51,544 nucleotides of DNA from Nostocaceae cyanobacterium (GCA_030065825.1 JASJCY010000008.1:1-51544); one strand, 5' to 3'. Positions 27,530 to 37,386 are shown, counted from the stretch's first letter. A program made the numbers and translations. Notes: generated from the sequence alone by a model not told the origin.

Positions 27530-28714
27530 ATGAGAGCTTCATACCAATACAAAATCAAGCCAACAAAGGTACAACGAGAGAAAATTGATAACACACTAGA
27601 TATGCTGCGTTGTCAATACAATTATTTGTTGGGTCAAAGATTTGATTGGTATGAGCAACATCGATGTTCTATCGATAGATGTCCTCTTGTTTGTTATCTT
27701 CCTGAATTGAAAGAGCGACCCAACTACTACAATCAAAAAGCATCTTTAACACGGCTAAAAAAGGATAGACCTTGGTACAAAGACATCCACAGTCAAGTAT
27801 TACAGGAAGTTCCTAAAAAGGTTGAACTAGCTTTTGAAAGATGGTTAAAAGGTGATTGTAATGGGAAAAAGTCTGGTAGACCTAGATTTAAAGGAAAAGG
27901 ACAATACAAAACCTTTACTTATCCCCAATTCAAACAACATCATTTTGTAGGAGATAGAATCACTCTATCAAAGATTGGAGATGTCAAGGTAATTGTTCAT
28001 CGTCCGATCAGTAACGGGTTTGTTATCAAGACTGTATCAGTTACTAAAAAAGCTGACGGTTACTATGTAACTTTAAGTCTTGACGACAAAACAGTACCTA
28101 CAATTAAACCTGATTTTAATGTTGATAATATTGCAGGAATTGATGCTGGATTAATTGATTTTATAGTCACTTCTGATGATGAACGGGTAGCAGCACCAAA
28201 ATATTTGCGTAAATCTGAACGCCAATTACGTAAAGCTCAAAAACGAGTTTCAAGACGTAAAAAAGGTTCTAACCGTCGTCAAAAAGCTATTAAAAAATTA
28301 GGTAGAAAGCATAAAAAAGTTGCAGATACTCGTAAAGATTTTCATTTCAAAACGGCTAATCAACTGCTTAAAAAATATGATGTAATAGCTGTTGAAAAGC
28401 TGAACATAAAAGGTCTAGCCAGAACTAGGCTTGCTAAAAGTATTCATGATGCTGGTTGGGGACAATTTTTATCCATACTTTCAAACAAAGCCGAAAATGC
28501 TGGTTTGTTGGTAATCCCAGTAAAGCCTCATGGAACTAGCCAAGAATGCTCGAATTGTGGTCACAAAGTCAAGAAAAGTTTATCGCAACGGGTACATAAT
28601 TGCCCAGTCTGCCACATATCAATATGTCGTGACCTTAATGCAGCAATAAACATCAGGATGCGTGGGACGCACGCCCTGTCTAAAAAAGCTCAGTCAATGT
28701 CTGGGGTTGCCTAG
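27530..28714 (+). CDS. tnpB: TnpB, RNA-guided nuclease of an IS200/IS605 element
   Basis: With the ATG at 27530 the protein is 394 residues, normal for TnpB. The RuvC-like catalytic residues are Asp205 (GIDAGL), Glu289 (VEKLNI) and Asp368 (CRDLNAAINI). A four-cysteine zinc ribbon lies at 340/343 (CSNC) and 358/361 (CPVC). All are intact, so the nuclease may be active. Family members cut DNA beside a target-adjacent motif, guided by an omega RNA from the element's right end. I preferred 27530 to the in-frame start at 27491 because the RASYQYKIKPT start is conserved. No TnpA is encoded. A small RHH-like ORF is divergent from it. Confidence 0.92.
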   Translation: MRASYQYKIKPTKVQREKIDNTLDMLRCQYNYLLGQRFDWYEQHRCSIDRCPLVCYLPELKERPNYYNQKASLTRLKKDRPWYKDIHSQVLQEVPKKVELAFERWLKGDCNGKKSGRPRFKGKGQYKTFTYPQFKQHHFVGDRITLSKIGDVKVIVHRPISNGFVIKTVSVTKKADGYYVTLSLDDKTVPTIKPDFNVDNIAGIDAGLIDFIVTSDDERVAAPKYLRKSERQLRKAQKRVSRRKKGSNRRQKAIKKLGRKHKKVADTRKDFHFKTANQLLKKYDVIAVEKLNIKGLARTRLAKSIHDAGWGQFLSILSNKAENAGLLVIPVKPHGTSQECSNCGHKVKKSLSQRVHNCPVCHISICRDLNAAINIRMRGTHALSKKAQSMSGVA

Positions 28715-28791
28715 AGTCGCTGAGAAGCCCACACTCACCCGTTGGCGTAAGCCTGCCCGAAGGGCTTAGGGGAGTGTGTGGAGTACGTCAC
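28560..28791 (+). ncRNA. Predicted omega RNA overlapping the tnpB 3' end
   Basis: By analogy with characterised TnpB systems, a guide RNA should cover the end of tnpB and the right-end hairpin. Here a stem CCACACTC/GAGTGTGTGG with an inner AAGCC/GGCTT stem lies at 28729-28781, 14 bases after the stop. The 5' limit is a guess; the guide would come from sequence just past the element's right end, around 28791. Confidence 0.5.
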
Positions 28792-28919
28792 CTGAATAGC
28801 AGATTTGAAACCCACAAATAAAACAACCTTTTTTGAAAGTGAACAATGAAACTTAAGTCATATCCCTTCGCAGAAGATAAATTTACTCCCTTCACTACTA
28901 ACTATAAGCAAAAGTTGTG

Positions 28920-29215
28920 GTTTAACAAATTTAGTTTTGCAATTCAAATTATTTCTCACTTTTTGTCCAATTTTTCTCGAAAATATTTTCTAATTTATGA
29001 ACGTAATTGCGTTGTTTGATGCTATAGTATAAAAAACTAGTTTTGGGGCATCCCTGACTATTATTAACTCAAAATCGCTACAACCCTTGTTTTTTCGTAG
29101 TATTGAAACTAAAAGTCAAAATTTCATCACATCAAGAAAGGCTTATTTTTACTCACCCCTATTCACTCCATAAGTAGATACAGTTGACGAAATCCAGTGA
29201 ATGTGGTAGCAGCGA
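28920..29215. repeat. Noncoding dispersed repeat, copy B
   Basis: The partner of 160-455 (copy A), with conserved words at conserved spacing but scattered base changes. It begins about 130 bp after the tnpB right end. The promoter-like ending of copy A is degraded here. No ORF. Confidence 0.75.
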
Positions 29216-29392
29216 ATAATATCAGTAATTGGCGTTGGATAAATGGGGGTGATTTTGATAGTTTTGTGGGATGGAAAGCAGCGCTTTGCTTTTCCAAAGT
29301 TGTAGCGACTGCGGAGCATCTTGTTGTGTGGGGTGGGCATCCCTGCCCGTTTTCTGTATTTCACCAGGCAGGCACTCCGGCCTACCCCACTT

Positions 29393-29545
29393 ATATAGCA
29401 GTTTTCGCTTCAGTCCAATACACTAACAACCTCACCCCTTCCCCTCGACCTAGCGAAGCTTCGCAAAGGGTACTTGCAAACAGGGGTGTCGGTCGGACGG
29501 GGTGAGGTAAAATTTCTATTCTACTCAACTCAAAACCGCTATATT
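29393..29545. repeat. MITE-like palindromic element, core I
   Basis: The ends are tatatagcagttttcgctt and caactcaaaaccgctatat. The core starts cctcaccccttcccctcgacc and ends ggggtgaggt, with an inserted gcgaagcttcgc palindrome. Upstream (29280-29392) lies a further repeat of the ggtgggcatccctgcccg type. Confidence 0.75.
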
Positions 29546-29838
29546 CATCCCTGAATTCAGTAATCCTAGTAATTATTCCTGTGCAGCTAGAAGATTACCT
29601 CATTGAGTGAGACCGATTCATAGGGGGAAGAGGGGGAGTAATTTTTATAGGTAATCTTAGAACGAGAAGGGAGTAATTGGCAGAGGGTGGTAAAAATTAC
29701 GTATTTTTACGGTGTTTTTTTAGACTTAAAATACACTAACATATTTCCTGTCATCTACAATGTCATCTACTAAGTTATTAATCTCTATAAAAAAGTAATT
29801 TTTGTAGTTAGTAACTACAAGTTGCATTACTTTGAATA

Positions 29839-29948
29839 ATATAGTGGTTTTCCCTTAAATCCAATACAGTTTTGTGGGATGGGCATAGCTGTGCCTCCTA
29901 ATTTCACCAATTCATTTTGTATTGCATCCAACTGAAAATCGCTATATA
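29839..29948. repeat. MITE-like element, core II
   Basis: The ends are atatagtggttttccctta and caactgaaaatcgctatat, as in the core I family. The core differs: ttttgtgggatgggcat then cctaatttcaccaattcatt. The same core recurs at 38844-38945. Between 29546 and 29838 only AT-rich sequence was seen. Confidence 0.75.
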
Positions 29949-30088
29949 CCAAAATGCTAGCACCCTACAGCATTAAAAGGGGCTAGAGGGATTTTTAATG
30001 CAATTTGAGAGTAGAGACATTTTAATTTTTTGGCATAAAAACTTGTTATTTATCTATTAAATATTTTAGGAATAATCTGGAAATACTT

Positions 30089-31780
30089 ATGTTGAAGTTT
30101 AAGCTTCGAGGAATTTTCCTGGCAGGTATGGTTTGTACATCTATAGTATGGATAACTCCTGTTCAATCTCAAGAAAGTAAAACTCCATCAAAGCCAGCAG
30201 CGATTACTGCTAAAGACTCTAAAATTCCTGTAGATGAGTTGGAATTGATGCTAAAGCCTCTAACTAAAGATGAACTAGAAATAGAAGCCGCATCATGGTT
30301 ATTTTTGCTGAAATCAAAGGTTAAAGAAATTAGTAACGCTGAAATTACTATTAAACGCAAAAACCGGGAAATTCAAGAAGCACAAGAAGCTACTGAATCT
30401 GTAAAAAAAGCTCAAGAAGTAATCAAGTCAGCAAACAATCAGGAATCAGATAAGGTAGAAGAAGCAAAAAAAGCCCTAGAAGATGCAAAAGAATCTGTTT
30501 CAGAAGCTGTTGAAAAGCAAGAGGAAATTGAGAAAGATCAGAACTTAGAAAAATCTCTTGAACAAGCAACTAAAGCTGAAGAAGTAGAGAAAACAGAGAA
30601 TAATCTCGAAGATGCAAAAGAGGTATTAACAAACAACCTTGAACTAAAACCTAATGATGCAGATAATCAAAAAAAGCTAGAAAAAGTATCTGAAAATTTG
30701 GAAGAATCCATTGAATCTAGCACAGAAGTTAAGAAAGATTTGGTGGTGAATGTCACCGAACTTCAAAACCAACAGATAGCTATTGTTGACCGCTTTAATA
30801 TTGTATTAGAAGCTTTAGAGATTAAGGGGGGAGAAGTTGAGTCTTACCGAAAGTATATTCAAGCCATTAGCGGTGTTACAATTGATGTTAGTGATACAGA
30901 CGGTTTATGGGTGAGAATAGAAAGCTGGCTCAAATCAGAACAAGGTGGTGTTCGCTGGGCTACTAACATTGGTAAATTCCTAGGAATTGTAATTGGTGTT
31001 TCTATTTTTTCTTTTCTATTTTCTGAGCTTGTCAACAGAATTTTGTTAAAGATTGGTAAAACCTCTAATCTTTTGCGTCAGTTCTCTGTTACATTAATTT
31101 TTCGAGGTGGAATTGTCGTCGGTTTTCTCTTAGCTTTAACAGCTTTAGAAGTAAGTCTTGCTCCAATTTTAGCTGTGGTTGGTGGTGCAAGTTTTGTCTT
31201 AGCGTTTGCTTTACAAAGTAATCTTGGTAATTTTGCCAGTGGGTTGATGATTATGGTTTATAAGCCTTTTGATGTAGGTGACGAAGTTCAACTAGCTGGT
31301 ATATCGGGTTATATTGATTCTATTACTTTAGCTAGCACAAAAATTCAAGGCTTTTCAGGACAGCTGATTAATATTCCCAACAATACAGTCTGGAATGAAA
31401 TTATCACAAATCATACTACTCAAGATATTCGTGGTTTTTCAATACCAATTCGAGTAAGTTATGAAGACGACATTCGTCGAGTGGAAGCAATTCTTCAAGA
31501 CATTTTAAAATCCCATCCCTTAATACTAGATCAACCACCTCCAGGGACTTTTATCTGGGCAAATCAAGAATATTATGTAGAAATTTATCTGAGTGGGAAA
31601 GCTAAAACATCCGATTATTGGACAGTGTACGAAGATATTATTCGTGCAGTTCCAGAAAGATTCAAGCAAGAGGGTATCTCTCTTCCATTCCCACTACAAG
31701 ATGTTCACGTCAAATCTACTTCTTTTCCCAAAACTTATAAACCCGATATTCCACGGTTAGAAATGTCAAAAGATTTATAA
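30089..31780 (+). CDS. MscS-family mechanosensitive channel with N-terminal coiled coil
   Basis: The 563-residue protein begins with a signal peptide (GIFLAGMVCTSIVWITPVQSQ). A long acidic, heptad-rich coiled-coil region spans about residues 50-245 (AKKALEDAKESVSEAVEKQE). Three membrane helices follow at about 295-400, ending in the pore helix GGASFVLAFALQSNLGNFAS. The cytosolic beta domain follows (PFDVGDEVQLAGISGYIDSI, LINIPNNTVWNEIITNHT). MscS channels release solutes on hypo-osmotic shock. The extended periplasmic coiled coil is larger than in E. coli MscS and may serve sensing or assembly. The ATG at 30089 has only a weak AGGA upstream. It is a single gene. Confidence 0.92.
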   Translation: MLKFKLRGIFLAGMVCTSIVWITPVQSQESKTPSKPAAITAKDSKIPVDELELMLKPLTKDELEIEAASWLFLLKSKVKEISNAEITIKRKNREIQEAQEATESVKKAQEVIKSANNQESDKVEEAKKALEDAKESVSEAVEKQEEIEKDQNLEKSLEQATKAEEVEKTENNLEDAKEVLTNNLELKPNDADNQKKLEKVSENLEESIESSTEVKKDLVVNVTELQNQQIAIVDRFNIVLEALEIKGGEVESYRKYIQAISGVTIDVSDTDGLWVRIESWLKSEQGGVRWATNIGKFLGIVIGVSIFSFLFSELVNRILLKIGKTSNLLRQFSVTLIFRGGIVVGFLLALTALEVSLAPILAVVGGASFVLAFALQSNLGNFASGLMIMVYKPFDVGDEVQLAGISGYIDSITLASTKIQGFSGQLINIPNNTVWNEIITNHTTQDIRGFSIPIRVSYEDDIRRVEAILQDILKSHPLILDQPPPGTFIWANQEYYVEIYLSGKAKTSDYWTVYEDIIRAVPERFKQEGISLPFPLQDVHVKSTSFPKTYKPDIPRLEMSKDL

Positions 31781-31829
31781 TCACCTAGATACAAAATTTT
31801 TAGCATTGCTGATTTCATGGTATGAAAAT

Positions 31830-31915
31830 TATTTTGTTTTATACCTAAACCCTTGTCCTAGAGTAATTTTACGTCTGGGACATCCTAATTCATACTTCTA
31901 TTCAGCAACGCCAAG
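31830..31915. repeat. Dispersed repeat of the cccttgttccagacg family
   Basis: taaacccttgtcctagag and cgtctgggacatcc are the two arms, followed by attcatacttctattcagca. Relatives lie at 27105-27195, 40040-40115 and 46415-46500, with the complementary arms ccttgttccagacg and cgtctggaacattc. Confidence 0.65.
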
Positions 31916-31924
31916 TTTTTTTAG

Positions 31925-32314
31925 TTACCAAACTAATGTTTGCAAGTTTTCAATTTCCTTGAAATGGGCATCTCGTGTAACTAAAGTGAGATTATATTGA
32001 ATTGCAATTGCTGCAATCCAAATATCATTTTCTGGCAATGGACGACCTTTTTGACGTAATGTATTTTTCACTTCACCGTAATAACGAGCGGTTTCTGCAT
32101 TACAGCCAAGCACAGTAGAATTAGCTACAAATTCGTCAATTCGTTCTAAATTTTGTTTTGGTCGTCCTGATTTTCTCACACCGTAACATAACTCGCCAAC
32201 CACAATACTGGGAATAAAGACTTCATCCGCTTGTGCAAGACTATTTTTGACTGCTACCTCATTGGCGAATAGAGCAATAATAATGTTAGTATCGAGTAAG
32301 TATCTACCACTCAT
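31925..32314 (-). CDS. vapC: VapC-type PIN-domain toxin
   Basis: From the ATG at 32314 the toxin has 129 residues. The four acidic PIN residues are visible: Asp8 (LLDTN), Glu41 (VVGELCYG), Asp97 (PENDIWIAA) and Asp115 (LVTRDAHF). PIN toxins are Mg-dependent RNases. The start ATGAGTGG overlaps the 3' end of the antitoxin gene by 11 bp, the usual translational coupling of such pairs. An in-frame GTG or TTG farther up would add a tail that merely reads through the antitoxin. All catalytic residues are intact. Confidence 0.9.
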   Translation of the reverse strand: MSGRYLLDTNIIIALFANEVAVKNSLAQADEVFIPSIVVGELCYGVRKSGRPKQNLERIDEFVANSTVLGCNAETARYYGEVKNTLRQKGRPLPENDIWIAAIAIQYNLTLVTRDAHFKEIENLQTLVW

Positions 32315-32531
32315 CAACGTCAATTTGCTCGCACTCTTGTTTAATTGCTTCACGCATCAGATCTAGATCATCAGGTGGTATTGCACCTGCAAAATGTAGG
32401 AGTTGTTGACCTGGAACCCCTTGAATTTTTGAACTTGCTAAAGTACGTGCAAATTCAAGTACTCGCCATTGCATGTCTTGGGGCATTTCTTTTAGTTGCT
32501 TTATTACTTTGTCAATAATATATGTATCCAT
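32304..32531 (-). CDS. VapB-type antitoxin of the PIN toxin
   Basis: The 75-residue protein (IIDKVIKQLKEMPQDMQWRV, LEFARTLASS, LLHFAGAIPPDDLDLM) looks like the DUF2281-like or short helical antitoxins placed before PIN toxins in cyanobacteria. The C-terminal acidic part (REAIKQECEQIDVDEW) is the usual toxin-binding tail. It starts at ATG 32531 and its stop TAG at 32304-32306 lies inside the toxin start region. It should bind and neutralise VapC and repress the operon. The name VapB rests on position more than on sequence. Confidence 0.85.
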   Translation of the reverse strand: MDTYIIDKVIKQLKEMPQDMQWRVLEFARTLASSKIQGVPGQQLLHFAGAIPPDDLDLMREAIKQECEQIDVDEW

Positions 32532-32563
32532 ATTGGGTTTTTGTTTAATATTCTAATTCGATT

Positions 32564-33439
32564 TTAGTTCCCAAAAGGACAATGTATCCTTGTCTTGGCT
32601 ACCCTAGCTAAAGCGTCTAATTCTTGCTGCATCTGGGAACGAACTAACTCATAACATTCATCCACATAATCATGATCGCAGGCTGCTTGTCTTCCGTAGC
32701 GTTCAAATACAATTGGTGGACAAACCCTTGTATGTATTGGTACTGGTAAAGGAATATTTGGTAACGGACCAATTGCCAATCCCCAAGGTAAACCCAAATA
32801 AATGGGAAAAATTTCTGGATCGATTCCAAATAGCCATGGCATTCCCCACTCATGGAGCTGTTTGACTATGTTATAATAATCATCTATCACAAATAATGTA
32901 TCATGGGCACCATAGGAAATCATTGGTACTATGGGTACCCCCTCTCGCAGTGCTAGCTTAATAAAAGCTTTACGTCCAGCAAAGTAGATTTTGTCACGTA
33001 GCCTATGGGGTCGAAATACATCTTGTGCCCCTCCAGGATATACTACAACACTAGCTCCAGAGTGTAAGGCAGCGATCGCCATTTTGGGATGAGCCATGAT
33101 TGCTCCTGTTTTAGCCATCATTTCTGCTGGTGAGGGAAATGCCTTCCAGATGGCAGAATGCATTAAGCCGTAAACTGGTCGTTGGGCACCAAATCGCCGG
33201 AACCAATCATACATCATCATAAACATATCCGGAGCCGCAAGTCCACCGTTATGGGAACCGACAATTAGGATTTTGTCAGTGGGGACATGGTTCCAACCGC
33301 TGGTTTGCACTTGAAAGTAATGATTATACAGCCACTCCCAAATTGGCATCCAAGAGTTGATTACTTGCGGATCTCGCCGATCCAAAGACCATCCGGGTTC
33401 TGTACGCTGGGTGTGTTTTTTGGTTGTGTCTGTTGGCAT
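32564..33439 (-). CDS. Lysophospholipid/diacylglycerol acyltransferase-like protein (PlsC fold)
   Basis: The 291-residue protein belongs to the acyltransferase superfamily. VGSHNGGLAAPDMF (about residues 60-73) is the substitute for the classical HX4D motif: the His is there, but the acidic residue is displaced. PGGAQDVFRPHRLRDK (about 133-148) corresponds to the second phosphate-binding block seen in DGAT2/TMEM68-like enzymes. Such enzymes acylate glycerol-backbone or sterol-like alcohols at membranes. The substrate is not known. The ATG at 33439 is the first start before the conserved region. It is divergent from the cytochrome gene at 33776, with 336 bp of shared intergenic DNA. Confidence 0.85.
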   Translation of the reverse strand: MPTDTTKKHTQRTEPGWSLDRRDPQVINSWMPIWEWLYNHYFQVQTSGWNHVPTDKILIVGSHNGGLAAPDMFMMMYDWFRRFGAQRPVYGLMHSAIWKAFPSPAEMMAKTGAIMAHPKMAIAALHSGASVVVYPGGAQDVFRPHRLRDKIYFAGRKAFIKLALREGVPIVPMISYGAHDTLFVIDDYYNIVKQLHEWGMPWLFGIDPEIFPIYLGLPWGLAIGPLPNIPLPVPIHTRVCPPIVFERYGRQAACDHDYVDECYELVRSQMQQELDALARVAKTRIHCPFGN

Positions 33440-33775
33440 TACGTCCTCTTGTTAACCCCTCCTCATCAATCTTGACAGAGGTGAGGACTTTATACTTTTT
33501 TAACTTAATTTTTTACGTGTAGTCAAGATTTGGGATATCTGATACCAAATAGACATAGGCGTGGAAATTAAATATAGCTAAAAAATCCTTGTTCCACCAG
33601 ATGTCTAATCAACAATGTTTGCAACTTTCGACCATTGTAAGGGTAGCTTTACTCTGTCCCTGTTAGTAATTTCCATATGGACGGGATATCCATAAAATAA
33701 ACTTTTATTGATTTTCAGTACAATTACTGTTTTTTTTGCTAGAAAAGAAGCAAAACTTCCTAGAGGTTTCCTGAT

Positions 33776-35905
33776 ATGGAACCGCAAAAAATTAATCCTA
33801 AAACTAGTTTATTTAGGGGATTATTTGCGAAGAAAGCCAGGATCTTCTTGTTAATTATTGTCTTTATCATGGCTTTTGCTGGTATTTTGCTATCAAATAA
33901 TTTGATGGGAAACCAGCCAGCTTTCGCTACGTTCCCTAGGAATCGCTTTCGACTTCTACAACCTGCTCCAACTCAACCAGTAGGTTATTATGACTATTTT
34001 GGCACACTGCTTAGTCCTAGAAGAGCAGCCAAACTAGTCAGAAAAGAAGGACTAGATCCTCACGATCCCATTTCCTACCAGAAAGTGGGTGCTGTAAAAA
34101 TTACTCAGGAACTAATCGACAAAGGAGAAGAGATATTTGTCAATCGCAAGATTGGTGATGACTTTGGTTTGCAAGCAGTATTCGGTTTTGCCCAAGGTTT
34201 TGAAATCATCTCGGACGAATTAGAGGTAGCAATTAGAAACTTGGGTGGTGAGCCAACCAACAACCTACAAATTACTCTACAAAAGGATATAACCTTAGGT
34301 AGTCGGACTTTCCGCACCGGAACTGTGATTAATACGGGTTTAAAAGTGGAAAGGGGAGGAACTTTGTTGGGATTTGTACCTGACAGTCAAACTGGTGCAA
34401 TTGGAGTTACCTGTGCAGCATGTCATGCCACCCTTTCCAATGAAGGTGAACGGTTGCTAGGAGTCCCAAATGGTGAACTTGCCATTCCTCTGTTAATTGC
34501 ATTGTCACCAAATACAGCAGCTGGATTTGCACGGTTAAACTTTAACCCCCTAGATTCAAAATACCAAGGTAATGGTAAGACGATTCTTGACAGCAACAAT
34601 TTAGAAGTACAATTACCTGACCCTGTTCTTTTTGAAACAGCCTTTGACGATGCCGTATTCAATGTACCTTTTGGTAATTTCGAGAGTTCACCAGATGGTA
34701 TCAATAATACCACCCAAATTCCCAGCGTTTTCACATTTAAGAATCATCCTTACTTAGCCGATGGACAGTTTGCTGTGGGTCCATTTGCTGGACTCAGTGT
34801 AATCAACAACGCTGTTCACTCTTCGGAAATTAATCTGTTAGCAGCTGCCCAACTAAGTGGAGAAACCTTGGGAATTGATCCAGAAGTGTATATTGGTACA
34901 TTTCTGCAAAATGCCGCAGATCAAAGGTTACGTTTACCGTCAGGAGAGCCAGTTAAACCCTCAGAGTGGTTGCGGCAGAAACAGCAAGAACTCGGTATTC
35001 CATTTGCAGAATTGGAAGACCAAATTCCTGCTCCTGGTGCAGGTGATTATCCCAACCTCCGTCCTAGTTTAGCTACATACAATGGTTTAATTTTCACCCC
35101 CAATAGTGACAATCCAGATGACATTGCTAGTGGCAAATTCTTCTTTGCTAACAACGCCATGTCTGCTTTCCAAAATAGCTTAGTACCACCTGCCAACCGC
35201 ACCAAGAAAAACTGGCGAGCTTTAAGAAGGGGTTCGGTGCGACGGGGAGCAAGAGTATTTAGGAAAGCAAATTGTGCAACTTGCCATATCCCCCCCTTCT
35301 TTACAGACAACCAAATTCATCCCATTGATGAAATTGCTACAAATCCAGCCCGTGCTAAGTCTCGCTTGGGACTGAATGAGTTGTTAGTAGAACCCAAGTT
35401 ATACACTTTTGATACTCCTGTTCCCATACCTGCTGGTGCAGAAGTACTGGATGTACCAACAGAAGGTATCTCCGATACTCCCACAACTCTGCCCAAGGGT
35501 ATATTACCGGATGGTGGTTACAAAACAACTTCCTTACGGGGTCTGTATTTGAGCGCACCCTACTTACACGATGGTGGCGTAGCAGTGCGGAAAGGAAGTA
35601 TAAAAGTTGCCTGGAATGGCAGATTTAGAGTTGTCGATCCTGAGGGTTTAGGGCTAACTGGCACCCTCAGCCAAGGTTTACCCGCTGATGCTGCTAGTAG
35701 CTTGCGTGCTTTATTAGATCGGGATCTTCGTGAGCAAGTTGTGCAAGCTAACAAAACTAACCCTGCTTTAGGTCCACAACGGAGTAACCTGGATGGTACA
35801 GGTCATGAATTCTATGTAGATACACAGGCTGGGTTTAGTCCAAGACAACAAACAGACTTGATTAATTTCTTGCTCGCACTTGATGATGACCCTGGCAGAT
35901 TCTAA
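33776..35905 (+). CDS. Di-haem cytochrome c peroxidase/MauG-like protein
   Basis: The 709-residue protein has an N-terminal basic and hydrophobic anchor or signal (RIFLLIIVFIMAFAGILLSN), so it is periplasmic or lumenal. It has two c-type haem sites: Cys213-x-x-Cys216-His217 (CAACH) and Cys500-x-x-Cys503-His504 (CATCH). The C-terminal half has the conserved PPFFTDNQIHPI, YKTTSLRGLYLSAPYLHDGG and LINFLLALDDDPG stretches typical of this family. Related proteins reduce peroxide or oxidise organic substrates. With a much longer N-terminal half than bacterial CcpA, the role is uncertain. Haem insertion needs System II, to which CcsB at 1075 belongs. The ATG at 33776 has a weak CCTAGAGG upstream. 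Confidence 0.9.
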   Translation: MEPQKINPKTSLFRGLFAKKARIFLLIIVFIMAFAGILLSNNLMGNQPAFATFPRNRFRLLQPAPTQPVGYYDYFGTLLSPRRAAKLVRKEGLDPHDPISYQKVGAVKITQELIDKGEEIFVNRKIGDDFGLQAVFGFAQGFEIISDELEVAIRNLGGEPTNNLQITLQKDITLGSRTFRTGTVINTGLKVERGGTLLGFVPDSQTGAIGVTCAACHATLSNEGERLLGVPNGELAIPLLIALSPNTAAGFARLNFNPLDSKYQGNGKTILDSNNLEVQLPDPVLFETAFDDAVFNVPFGNFESSPDGINNTTQIPSVFTFKNHPYLADGQFAVGPFAGLSVINNAVHSSEINLLAAAQLSGETLGIDPEVYIGTFLQNAADQRLRLPSGEPVKPSEWLRQKQQELGIPFAELEDQIPAPGAGDYPNLRPSLATYNGLIFTPNSDNPDDIASGKFFFANNAMSAFQNSLVPPANRTKKNWRALRRGSVRRGARVFRKANCATCHIPPFFTDNQIHPIDEIATNPARAKSRLGLNELLVEPKLYTFDTPVPIPAGAEVLDVPTEGISDTPTTLPKGILPDGGYKTTSLRGLYLSAPYLHDGGVAVRKGSIKVAWNGRFRVVDPEGLGLTGTLSQGLPADAASSLRALLDRDLREQVVQANKTNPALGPQRSNLDGTGHEFYVDTQAGFSPRQQTDLINFLLALDDDPGRF

Positions 35906-36050
35906 ACAGTTATGAACTCGTTTCCAGGCTGAGCCTGGAAACGCACCATTACAAGGTAAAACCTTGTAAAGAGGGAACAAGTAAAACCTTGTAAAGAGGG
36001 AAATCTTGTGGTGCAAGATGTGAGGTAACTAATCATCAGGATTTCATTTA
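35906..36050. repeat. Palindromic and short tandem repeats after the cytochrome gene
   Basis: cgtttccaggctgagcctgg-type palindrome, two copies of gtaaaaccttgtaaagaggga, and a gtggtgcaagatgtgag end of the TTGCACC element family occur in order. No gene is visible. Confidence 0.7.
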
Positions 36051-36129
36051 CGCAAGTGCCACAAGAAAAACGTAAATTTAAGCTTATTGTGAGTACAAAA
36101 AGTGCTTTCAATAAGCGATAAATCCCTTA

Positions 36130-37365
36130 CTACAAGCAAATAAAATCAAATAAACGGTGTGCCATTTCTAATTTGCTGCAAGCTGGAATTTCCAAACGAT
36201 CACCTTTTTTATCTAAAAATATCGCTTGATTGGTGTCGCTACCAAAACCACTGCCTGGTTTATCTATAGGATTAGCTACAATTGCATCTAAGTTTTTTCT
36301 GTGTAATTTCTCTAGTGCTGGGGTAACAATATCTCCCGTTTGTGCCGCAAACCCAATTAACTGTTGATGTGGTTGTTTGTGCTTTGCTAATTCTGCAACT
36401 ATATCCGGTACTGGTTCTAAGGCTAATTCTTGCGGAAGCGATCGCTTGGGTAATTTCTCTTGATAGTAATGTCGTGGCTTGACGTCGGCTACTGCTGCAG
36501 ACATGATAATTACATCAACATTAAGTAAATACCACATAATAACTTGTTGCATTTCTGCTGCTGTCACCACAGGAATTGCTTCTACTCCTATAGGTATATC
36601 CCAACTTGCAGGAGCATGTACTAAGGTTACCCTTGCTCCCCGATGCAAAGCAGCTTGTGCTAAAGCTAACCCCATTTTCCCCGTGGAAGGGTTGCCAATA
36701 AACCGCACTGGGTCAAAATGTTCTCGCGTACCCCCAGCACTAATTAACACTTGTTTTCCTGCTAAATCCCGCTTACCACCAGTGTGCAATAAAGATTGAA
36801 TATAAGCCACGATTTCTGGGGGTTCTGCCATTCTCCCCGCACCAACGCGATCGCACGCCAATAACCCCGATGCTGTCCCAATACCACAAAATCTAGTATT
36901 TGTCAATAAATATTCCCAATTACGTTGCACCGTCGGTTGTTCCCACATATCGGTATTCATCGCTGGTGCTAATAAAATGGGACAAGTGGAGGCTAAGACG
37001 GTATTGGTGAGTAAATTGTCAGCCATACCGTAGGCTAGCTTAGCTAAGGTATTTGCCGTTAGGGGTGCAATTACTAATAAATCTGCCCATTCACCTAATT
37101 CTATATGTAGAGGACGGGAATTAGTGGCTTGCCAGAAATTCTCATCTGTATAAGCAGGGTGACGGGAAAGAGTCGCTAAAGTTAAAGGCGTGATAAATTT
37201 TTGAGCAGAATTAGTGAGAATTACTCGTACTTCTATACCGCTTTTAAACAGAAAAGAAACAACTTCACAGATTTTATAGGCAGCGATACCACCACCGATA
37301 CAAATTAGAACCCTGCCCAATTTGGGATTAAGAGCTTGGGATTTTGGATTTAAAGGAGACTGCAT
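36130..37365 (-). CDS. coaBC: Bifunctional CoaBC (phosphopantothenoylcysteine synthetase/decarboxylase)
   Basis: The protein carries out two successive steps of coenzyme A synthesis. The N-terminal CoaC flavoprotein half shows [36 protein letters not shown] and [11 protein letters not shown]. The C-terminal CoaB half shows [30 protein letters not shown] and AAVADVKP, with [19 protein letters not shown] near the end. With the ATG at 37365 it has 411 residues; a TTG at 37371 would add two. The first 15 residues ([15 protein letters not shown]) are unconserved. A strong GC hairpin at 37387-37411 lies upstream. It is a single essential-type gene. Confidence 0.95.
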   Translation of the reverse strand: MQSPLNPKSQALNPKLGRVLICIGGGIAAYKICEVVSFLFKSGIEVRVILTNSAQKFITPLTLATLSRHPAYTDENFWQATNSRPLHIELGEWADLLVIAPLTANTLAKLAYGMADNLLTNTVLASTCPILLAPAMNTDMWEQPTVQRNWEYLLTNTRFCGIGTASGLLACDRVGAGRMAEPPEIVAYIQSLLHTGGKRDLAGKQVLISAGGTREHFDPVRFIGNPSTGKMGLALAQAALHRGARVTLVHAPASWDIPIGVEAIPVVTAAEMQQVIMWYLLNVDVIIMSAAVADVKPRHYYQEKLPKRSLPQELALEPVPDIVAELAKHKQPHQQLIGFAAQTGDIVTPALEKLHRKNLDAIVANPIDKPGSGFGSDTNQAIFLDKKGDRLEIPACSKLEMAHRLFDFICL

Positions 37366-37386
37366 TACCAAATTTAGATTGAGTAG

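Larger units (their letters stand above)
27212..28791 (+). mobile_element. IS200/IS605-type element with tnpB only
   Basis: The element carries tnpB (27530-28714) and a divergent small ORF (27285-27464) but no TnpA. Candidate left-side hairpins lie at 27212-27244 (CTCACGCCT with AGGCGTTGAG) and about 27271-27319. The right-side hairpin is at 28729-28781. Exact ends are uncertain; IS200/605 elements lack inverted terminal repeats and target duplications. Mobility would need a TnpA from elsewhere. Confidence 0.6.

Noticed and set aside
29197-29505. 102-residue plus-strand reading frame
   Set aside because: It starts in the noncoding repeat copy B and runs through palindromic elements.
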